A stretch of DNA of 5,427 nucleotides from Psychrilyobacter sp. (GTDB lineage Bacteria > Fusobacteriota > Fusobacteriia > Fusobacteriales > Fusobacteriaceae): the NCBI GenBank assembly GCA_030621995.1, contig JAUXGP010000130.1:1-5427 (forward strand), given 5' to 3'. Position 1 is the first letter of the stretch. Every line of letters starts with the position of its first letter. The notes beneath the pieces were generated by a model. That model did not search any database, was not told the DNA's origin, and worked only from the letters and a program-made list of their open reading frames with translations. Shown here in pieces: positions 1-3,357 of the stretch. Position numbers and translations under genes: made by a program.

Positions 1-101
1 ATTACAAAGTCCCATTTCTGGGGCTGGTGGAGAGTGGGGAGGGGGGAACTGACTTTCTTATCCGGTATCCCAAGAACTCCTATTTTTTCAAAATATCTCA
101 T
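1..101 (-). CDS. 5' end of a MRYFEK-tagged protein of unknown function (partial)
   Basis: Only the first 33 codons lie in the window; the frame is open through base 1. It begins MRYFEKIG, the same N-terminal peptide as four other genes here, then continues GVLGIPDKKV and a proline-rich stretch (SSPLPTLHQPQ) ending KWDFV. The start is well supported: a GGAG Shine-Dalgarno at 108-111 lies 6 nt upstream, and the start follows the stop of the metallopeptidase-like gene (TAA at 103-105) with one base between, so it is the last visible gene of the leftward operon. The segment coding for residues about 15-33 is much richer in G+C (about half of bases 1-60) than its neighbours. I cannot assign a function, and too little is visible to judge the fold. 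Confidence that it is a real gene rests on the tag, the SD and the spacing. Confidence 0.7.
   Translation of the reverse strand, partial: MRYFEKIGVLGIPDKKVSSPLPTLHQPQKWDFV
84..101 (-). repeat. MRYFEK tag repeat, copy 1
   Basis: 18-nt segment ATGAGATATTTTGAAAAA at the 5' end of the partial leftward gene. It is identical to copies 2 and 3 in this window and encodes MRYFEK. Confidence 0.9.
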
Positions 102-102
102 A

Positions 103-765
103 TTATTCTCCAAAAGCATTCCTTCTATAAACACGTTCGCTTGTTCCTGGTTTATTTTTACCTGAATTAATTGCATATTTTATATCAAATTTTGATACTT
201 TCCTACCTTTACCTGCTACTAAACTATTTCTGTAACTTTGAATAGCCGGTTCCATTGCCTTTTGATATTCTAAACTATCTTTTATTTTGTCTTTTGAAAT
301 CTTAGGTAAAATCTTATCTCTAAAATTTTTATTTGCAGTGAATTCATTTTGTATTTTAGTTATCGTTTTTCCACGTCTAGAAGATCCAATAATTTTTTTT
401 CCTTTAGAACTTACAGTATGCCCCATTTCGTGTCCAAAGGCAGACATAAGGTCTGGAAACTTTTTCTTTGAATTATATACAATCACTTTTTTCGAAAAAT
501 CCTTTTGTATAGGCTTATTGCCAGTTAATATACCCATACGACTTACCCGCTCTTTTATTATTTTTCCCTTTTTTGATTCTTCTTTTGTCGCCTTACCTAA
601 TGTATCTAGAGAAGGTACTTTCATACCAGATCTTTTCAATGTTATAACTGCACGCTGAGGACTAGATATGTCCACAATAGGTATCTTATTCTTTTTAATA
701 TACCTAACCAAATTCTTAGCTGTACTAAGAGCAAGAGGCATTGATAATTTTTCAAAATATCTCAT
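103..765 (-). CDS. MRYFEK-tagged putative zinc metallopeptidase (HExxH)
   Basis: A 220-aa protein with a zinc-protease signature: HEMGH at residues 112-116 (two His ligands and catalytic Glu113) and, 25 residues later, NEFTAN at 140-145, whose Glu141 is well placed as third zinc ligand, as in gluzincins and ImmA/IrrE-like peptidases. Target and fold family are unknown. The protein is very basic (about 52 Lys+Arg against 18 Asp+Glu), with no signal peptide or membrane segment. The frame is open up to an ATG at 787-789, but I chose the ATG at 763-765: it restores the MRYFEKLS N-terminus shared with neighbouring genes and lies one base after the upstream peptidase stop, instead of overlapping it by 23 nt. 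The last codons (...NAFGE) contain the Shine-Dalgarno of the next gene. Alternatives are a packaged effector, a virion maturation protease or an inactive domain. The motif is seen; the activity is inferred. Confidence 0.7.
   Translation of the reverse strand: MRYFEKLSMPLALSTAKNLVRYIKKNKIPIVDISSPQRAVITLKRSGMKVPSLDTLGKATKEESKKGKIIKERVSRMGILTGNKPIQKDFSKKVIVYNSKKKFPDLMSAFGHEMGHTVSSKGKKIIGSSRRGKTITKIQNEFTANKNFRDKILPKISKDKIKDSLEYQKAMEPAIQSYRNSLVAGKGRKVSKFDIKYAINSGKNKPGTSERVYRRNAFGE
108..111 (-). promoter_or_regulatory. Shine-Dalgarno GGAG of the partial tagged gene
   Basis: GGAG lies 6 nt upstream of the ATG at 99-101, inside the final codons (F-G-E) of the preceding gene. It supports the start of the otherwise short partial gene. 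Confidence 0.65.
748..765 (-). repeat. MRYFEK tag repeat, copy 2
   Basis: ATGAGATATTTTGAAAAA, identical to copies 1 and 3, at the 5' end of the metallopeptidase-like gene. The following codons TTA TCA (LS) are also shared with copy 4. Confidence 0.9.
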
Positions 766-766
766 C

Positions 767-1339
767 TTAATTCCATATCTTTCTAGCATAACCTTTCTCT
801 ACCATGAAGTCTAACACTACACGAGCATCGCCTGAATGAAATACATCCGGACTCCATTGATCCATAAAATCCGTTAAATCTTTCCAGTCCATTAGTCTTC
901 CAAGTCTATATAAATAACTATACATACCTTCACTACATATTCCTAACCAAGGGAAAGGATTCCAGATACGTCTTCCATCACCACCGAATTTTTCTATAAT
1001 GAATCGAACAAGAAAAATAGTTGTCTGGAGAAAACCGTAGAAATCCCCTTTGGTATTATTTATTAGAAGTGTAAGAGCAGCTGCCTTCATATTAACAGGA
1101 GCTAATATGTCATAAACCGTATTGTATTCTCCTATGTGAAAAATAGATATACGTCCAGTTACACTTAATTCATATTCATAATAAGCATTCACTTCTGGAT
1201 ACTCCGACATTGTCATAGAACAATGAGTTTCTGGTTCTCCTGTAATTTTATTTTGGAGCCAACCAAAAACTTTCTCAAAAAACCCATTTAGTTCTGGAGG
1301 AATCCTCCAACTAACACAAGAGCCATAAGGGATTATCAC
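767..1339 (-). CDS. Putative circularly permuted NlpC/P60-like cysteine peptidase
   Basis: A 190-aa protein starting at GTG (1337-1339), overlapping the stop of the 53-aa gene as GTGA, with an AGG-type ribosome site 6 nt upstream. The order of conserved-looking residues matches permuted papain-like (YiiX/NlpC-P60) enzymes: an early THCSM segment (His39), an acidic-aromatic strand region (YYEYEL, 53-58), a GDFYGFLQ segment (98-105), and late ICSEGMYSYLYRL, where Cys135 would be the nucleophile (compare the CSE motif of that family). Such enzymes cleave amide bonds in peptidoglycan peptides, lipids or proteins; the substrate here is unknown. It is slightly acidic and lacks the MRYFEK tag, unlike the genes on either side, but is translationally coupled to a tagged mini-protein. 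No signal peptide is apparent. The family call rests on motif order only, so it is moderate. Confidence 0.5.
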   Translation of the reverse strand: MIIPYGSCVSWRIPPELNGFFEKVFGWLQNKITGEPETHCSMTMSEYPEVNAYYEYELSVTGRISIFHIGEYNTVYDILAPVNMKAAALTLLINNTKGDFYGFLQTTIFLVRFIIEKFGGDGRRIWNPFPWLGICSEGMYSYLYRLGRLMDWKDLTDFMDQWSPDVFHSGDARVVLDFMVEKGYARKIWN

Positions 1340-1497
1340 TCCCTACCTGTACCTCTACTTGGTAAAATCTCTTTTAAAGGTTTTTTATCTAGCATCTTTT
1401 GAGCTTCTTCTTTAGTAATTTTGTAATGACTCATTATGCGCTCAAGATCTGTTTTCGGTTGTCCAAAACGGAAACTTTGTTTTTCAAAATATCTCAT
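1336..1497 (-). CDS. 53-aa MRYFEK-tagged mini-protein
   Basis: A small gene coding MRYFEKQSFRFGQPKTD and then a helical-looking part (ITKEEAQKMLDKKP, residues 27-40) ending ILPSRGTGRE. The start is strongly supported: the tag itself, a GGAG Shine-Dalgarno at 1505-1508 with 7-nt spacing, and an ATGA overlap with the stop of the 227-aa gene upstream. The stop (TGA, 1336-1338) overlaps the GTG of the peptidase gene as GTGA. It fills what would otherwise be an unexplained gap of about 155 nt. Function is unknown. The pairing suggests either an adaptor for the untagged peptidase or the detached N-terminal segment of what is one polypeptide in relatives; no obvious slippery sequence is seen at the junction, so I favour two coupled genes. 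Confidence 0.8.
   Translation of the reverse strand: MRYFEKQSFRFGQPKTDLERIMSHYKITKEEAQKMLDKKPLKEILPSRGTGRE
1480..1497 (-). repeat. MRYFEK tag repeat, copy 3
   Basis: ATGAGATATTTTGAAAAA, identical to copies 1 and 2, at the 5' end of the 53-aa gene. It is followed by CAA AGT (QS), resembling the QS of copy 5. Confidence 0.9.
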
Positions 1498-2177
1498 TTA
1501 ACTTCTCCAAATATATTAGTTGTTTTAGTTCCTTTTAAAGCATTCATCTCATTGAATGCTTGACTATTGTATACTGGTTTAGGAATTCTAGCATTTAATT
1601 TTTTCATTTCTACTGCCATCGCATCGTAACCAGCTTTAACAGGCTTTATTTTCTTTCCAAAAATGCTGAATATTTTTTCTTTCAGAATACCAGCTTCTTT
1701 CTTTAATTGTTGTTTTTTAAAGAGAGGTCCCATTTCTTTACTTACAACAAAATTGTATTTTTGAGGAATGCCTTTTTTATCTTTATGTAGTTTAGTTAGA
1801 TAGCCATACATATGAGAAAATTGTCTTACATCTTTTTTATTTTTTGCATCACCAACAAACGTGTAAATATGTCTTCTATCTCCAGTTTGTTTATGTGTGG
1901 CTGTTAAAAATCCACCAAGAGGCCAAGTTTTATGTATAAGACTATACAAAGACCCTTGATCTTTTTTTCCACTCCATTCTTTTTTTACCCAATCTTCGTG
2001 ACTGATTGACTCTGCATCTTTTTCATAAGCTCTTTTATACGCACGCGAAGCTTTGTTTTTATATTCCTCTGCTTTACGTGGACGACCATCACGTTCATAG
2101 CTCTTAGCTATTGCATATTTTTGATCAGCCTTTTCCTCAAGTGTCATCTCTTCTGATAACTTTTCAAAATATCTCAT
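1494..2177 (-). CDS. MRYFEK-tagged basic protein of unknown function (227 aa)
   Basis: I do not recognise this protein. It starts MRYFEKLSEEMTLEEKADQ, continues with a helical repeat-like region (about residues 10-55; phrases such as AIAKSYERDGRPRKAEEY look TPR-like), then a mixed region with HIYTFVGDAKNKKD (103-116) and a lysine-rich C-terminal third. It is basic (about 50 Lys+Arg against 28 Asp+Glu), with no signal peptide or membrane span. LSE at residues 7-9 matches the (L/I)xE consensus cut by the T4 prohead protease, but this match is short. The start overlaps the stop of the membrane-protein gene as ATGA, with an AAGGAA-like ribosome site about 8 nt upstream. The end (...NIFGEVK) carries the Shine-Dalgarno for the 53-aa gene. 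It could be an internal head protein or a host-takeover factor; the sequence does not decide. Confidence 0.8.
   Translation of the reverse strand: MRYFEKLSEEMTLEEKADQKYAIAKSYERDGRPRKAEEYKNKASRAYKRAYEKDAESISHEDWVKKEWSGKKDQGSLYSLIHKTWPLGGFLTATHKQTGDRRHIYTFVGDAKNKKDVRQFSHMYGYLTKLHKDKKGIPQKYNFVVSKEMGPLFKKQQLKKEAGILKEKIFSIFGKKIKPVKAGYDAMAVEMKKLNARIPKPVYNSQAFNEMNALKGTKTTNIFGEVK
1505..1508 (-). promoter_or_regulatory. Shine-Dalgarno GGAG of the 53-aa gene
   Basis: GGAG 7 nt upstream of the ATG at 1495-1497, encoded within the F-G-E codons near the 3' end of the 227-aa gene. It decides the start of a gene too short to be obvious otherwise. Confidence 0.65.
2160..2177 (-). repeat. MRYFEK tag repeat, copy 4
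   Basis: ATGAGATATTTTGAAAAG, one silent difference (AAG for AAA) from copies 1-3, at the 5' end of the 227-aa gene; followed by TTA TCA (LS) as in copy 2. Confidence 0.9.
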
Positions 2178-2446
2178 TTATTTTTTTCCTTCCAATGTTC
2201 AAGAGTATCTAATCTCTCGTCATGTTCTATTAGCTCGAACCTGATTTTATATTGTTCGAGAGTCTGTGCTTTTTTTATTTGCTTATCTAAACTATCTGGA
2301 ACAGTAGAAGCAGTAGAAATGTTAGTTCCAGTTATTCTTGGTAAGTCTTCCGAAAAGAACAAATTATCTACAGCTACACATAAACTAGTAATAGCTATAA
2401 TTAAAGCAGTAATTGAAGCGAATATTCCTTTTTTAGTTTTAAACAT
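2174..2446 (-). CDS. Small single-pass membrane protein, possible holin or inner-membrane spanin
   Basis: A 90-aa protein with a lysine-rich N-terminus (MFKTKKG), one hydrophobic segment at about residues 9-26 (FASITALIIAITSLCVAV) and a charged, probably helical C-terminus (about 50-90, ending LDTLEHWKEKNK). By the positive-inside rule the N-terminus would be cytoplasmic and the rest outside the inner membrane. Its first 8 nt overlap the 3' end of the endolysin gene and its stop overlaps the next start as ATGA, so it is cotranslated with the endolysin. Membrane topology plus position suggests a lysis role: a one-span holin, or an i-spanin, which also has an N-terminal anchor and a helical periplasmic domain. 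No outer-membrane spanin partner with a lipobox is visible here. Membrane location is well supported; the lysis function is inferred from context. Confidence 0.6.
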   Translation of the reverse strand: MFKTKKGIFASITALIIAITSLCVAVDNLFFSEDLPRITGTNISTASTVPDSLDKQIKKAQTLEQYKIRFELIEHDERLDTLEHWKEKNK

Positions 2447-3008
2447 TATGCAAATCTATATTAATTGATATACGGGCTCTTAGATTAACTTTGTGCTTTA
2501 ATCTATTCAACCATCCGCGCCCAAATCTAAAAAATGTAGGCAATGATCTATAGTATGTTTCTAAAGAATGTATATATCTGTCATATAATATTTTCCCATC
2601 AATAGAATTTATAGCATTCAAAGTTCTATGCCCGAAAGCTCCATCAACCTTAATTTTTTTATCTACCTTATATTCACGGTAAACTAAATTAACAGATTTC
2701 TGTAATTTTTTAACAGCAGTTCTACGGCCAGCATTTATACCAAAATCAAATAATTTAAAAATTAGAAATCCGTCATTTATCTGCTTATAAAGTGAATTCC
2801 AGAAATGTGTTCGATAAAAAGATTTAGCAATTTCTTGAGCTTCCTTCTTTTTATTCTGTTGCCAGAGCCCATAAATCTCATGAAACTCCTGTGGCCAAAA
2901 TTTTGATGCAACTCCGTAAATAGTTCTACCTCCATTATCTAAAGGGTCGTTTGAATATTGTCCTTCCCAATTTAAGGATTCTTCAATAGCACATATAAAT
3001 AAACTCAT
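2439..3008 (-). CDS. Endolysin: GH108-type N-acetylmuramidase with C-terminal peptidoglycan-binding domain
   Basis: A 189-aa protein. Residues 9-32 carry the GH108 signature in the form W-E-G-x-Y-x-N-D-P-x-D-x-G-G-x-T-x-x-G; Glu15 in WEGQY is the expected catalytic acid, and NDPLDNGG (20-27) follows. The second half (about 84-131, LFDFGINAG, an LQKSVN helix and VDGAFGHRTL) matches the peptidoglycan-binding domain that normally accompanies GH108. Known members cut the glycan backbone of peptidoglycan and serve as phage lysozymes; length is close to the usual 160-190 aa. No signal peptide is apparent, so release would need a holin, and the next gene encodes a membrane protein. The start ATG shares its A with the stop of the 81-aa gene (TAATG) and has an AGGAAAT ribosome site upstream. 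It lacks the MRYFEK tag. Confidence 0.88.
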   Translation of the reverse strand: MSLFICAIEESLNWEGQYSNDPLDNGGRTIYGVASKFWPQEFHEIYGLWQQNKKKEAQEIAKSFYRTHFWNSLYKQINDGFLIFKLFDFGINAGRRTAVKKLQKSVNLVYREYKVDKKIKVDGAFGHRTLNAINSIDGKILYDRYIHSLETYYRSLPTFFRFGRGWLNRLKHKVNLRARISINIDLHNV

Positions 3009-3253
3009 TAAAATTTCCTATCTCTATAAATAGCCATAAGTATACGTTTTAAAGCGTAGTCTTTGGCAGTAACTTTAAACCTGCTTTTATACTGAATAAC
3101 AACTCTATCTTTTTTTGGTATAGTCATTCTTTTTGGTTTATGTCCGTATGCTTTAGAAAAACGTCGAACACGATTAAGAAACTTCTTTGCCTCTTTCTCA
3201 TCAGAAAAGTTGTGTACTGAGAATAATGCTGATTGTTTTTTAAAATATCTCAT
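3008..3253 (-). CDS. 81-aa MRYFKK-tagged, very basic protein of unknown function
   Basis: First gene of the leftward operon. The product starts MRYFKKQS, a variant of the tag with Lys in place of Glu at position 5. The remaining about 70 residues are extremely basic (about 25 Lys+Arg against 6 Asp+Glu in the whole protein) and mix aromatic and basic residues (e.g. FLNRVRRFSKAYGHKPKRM, residues 25-43). That charge fits nucleic-acid binding or packaging with DNA, as for T4 internal proteins, but no named domain is recognised. The ribosome site is weak (AGAAG a few bases upstream). Its stop overlaps the endolysin start as TAATG, so endolysin translation is probably coupled to it. Its function is not recognised. 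Confidence 0.75.
   Translation of the reverse strand: MRYFKKQSALFSVHNFSDEKEAKKFLNRVRRFSKAYGHKPKRMTIPKKDRVVIQYKSRFKVTAKDYALKRILMAIYRDRKF
3236..3253 (-). repeat. MRYFEK tag repeat, copy 5 (variant MRYFKK)
   Basis: ATGAGATATTTTAAAAAA; a single G-to-A change from copies 1-3 converts the fifth residue from Glu to Lys. Followed by CAA TCA (QS). Confidence 0.85.
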
Positions 3254-3281
3254 TGCTTCTTATAGTTAAAATCTGTAACTT

Positions 3282-3299
3282 TACCTTAGTTTTAAGGTA
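3282..3299. repeat. Perfect 7-bp inverted repeat, possible operator or 5'-UTR hairpin
   Basis: TACCTTA, a 4-nt GTTT spacer, then TAAGGTA: exact complements. It lies 28 bp upstream of the leftward start and 58 bp upstream of the rightward start, a good position for an operator controlling both genes, or for a small hairpin in a leftward leader RNA. It has no following T-run and nothing converges on it, so a terminator is unlikely. Confidence 0.5.
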
Positions 3300-3329
3300 C
3301 GTATATATTAAATGAATTTCAATATTTAA

Positions 3330-3338
3330 TGGTATAAG
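3330..3338 (+). promoter_or_regulatory. Possible extended -10 promoter of the reductase gene
   Basis: TGGTATAAG fits the extended -10 pattern TGnTATAAT with one mismatch; no good -35 is visible about 17 bp upstream. Transcription would start near 3345, leaving a leader of only about a dozen bases and no clear Shine-Dalgarno before the ATG at 3358. In such AT-rich DNA this may be chance. Confidence 0.3.
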
Positions 3339-3357
3339 AGTTAGAATTAAGCTTTTT

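Larger units (their letters stand above)
3254..3357. promoter_or_regulatory. Divergent intergenic region between the leftward operon and the reductase gene
   Basis: The only sizeable noncoding stretch here (104 bp), very AT-rich. It must contain whatever starts the leftward operon, unless transcription enters from elsewhere, and the reductase gene. It holds an inverted repeat and one extended -10-like element (listed separately). I see no cobalamin riboswitch, NrdR-type box, tRNA or convincing leftward sigma70 promoter; an AT-rich TATATA element is present but without a well-spaced -35. Confidence 0.5.

Noticed and set aside
287..658. Open frame of 123 codons on the + strand
   Set aside because: It is fully antisense to the metallopeptidase-like gene, which has the shared tag, motif and operon spacing. 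The translation is low-complexity Phe/Ile/Leu-rich, as expected from the complement of a Lys-rich gene.
766..789. Upstream ATG at 787-789 as the start of the metallopeptidase-like gene
   Set aside because: It would add MLERYGIK before the shared MRYFEK N-terminus and overlap the peptidase gene by 23 nt. The AGAAAGG before it is only 2 nt from that ATG, too close for good initiation.
909..916. TATAAATA on the + strand, like a T4 late promoter (another at 3025-3032)
   Set aside because: Both copies are inside leftward genes and point antisense, with no rightward gene following; such octamers are expected by chance in DNA this AT-rich.
3282..3299. Inverted repeat read as a terminator
   Set aside because: The stem has no T-run on either side and sits between divergent starts, where no transcript is expected to end.
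3254..3357. Cobalamin riboswitch or NrdR box upstream of the reductase
   Set aside because: The 104-bp region is too short and lacks the conserved B12-box elements; no pair of NrdR-type palindromes is present.
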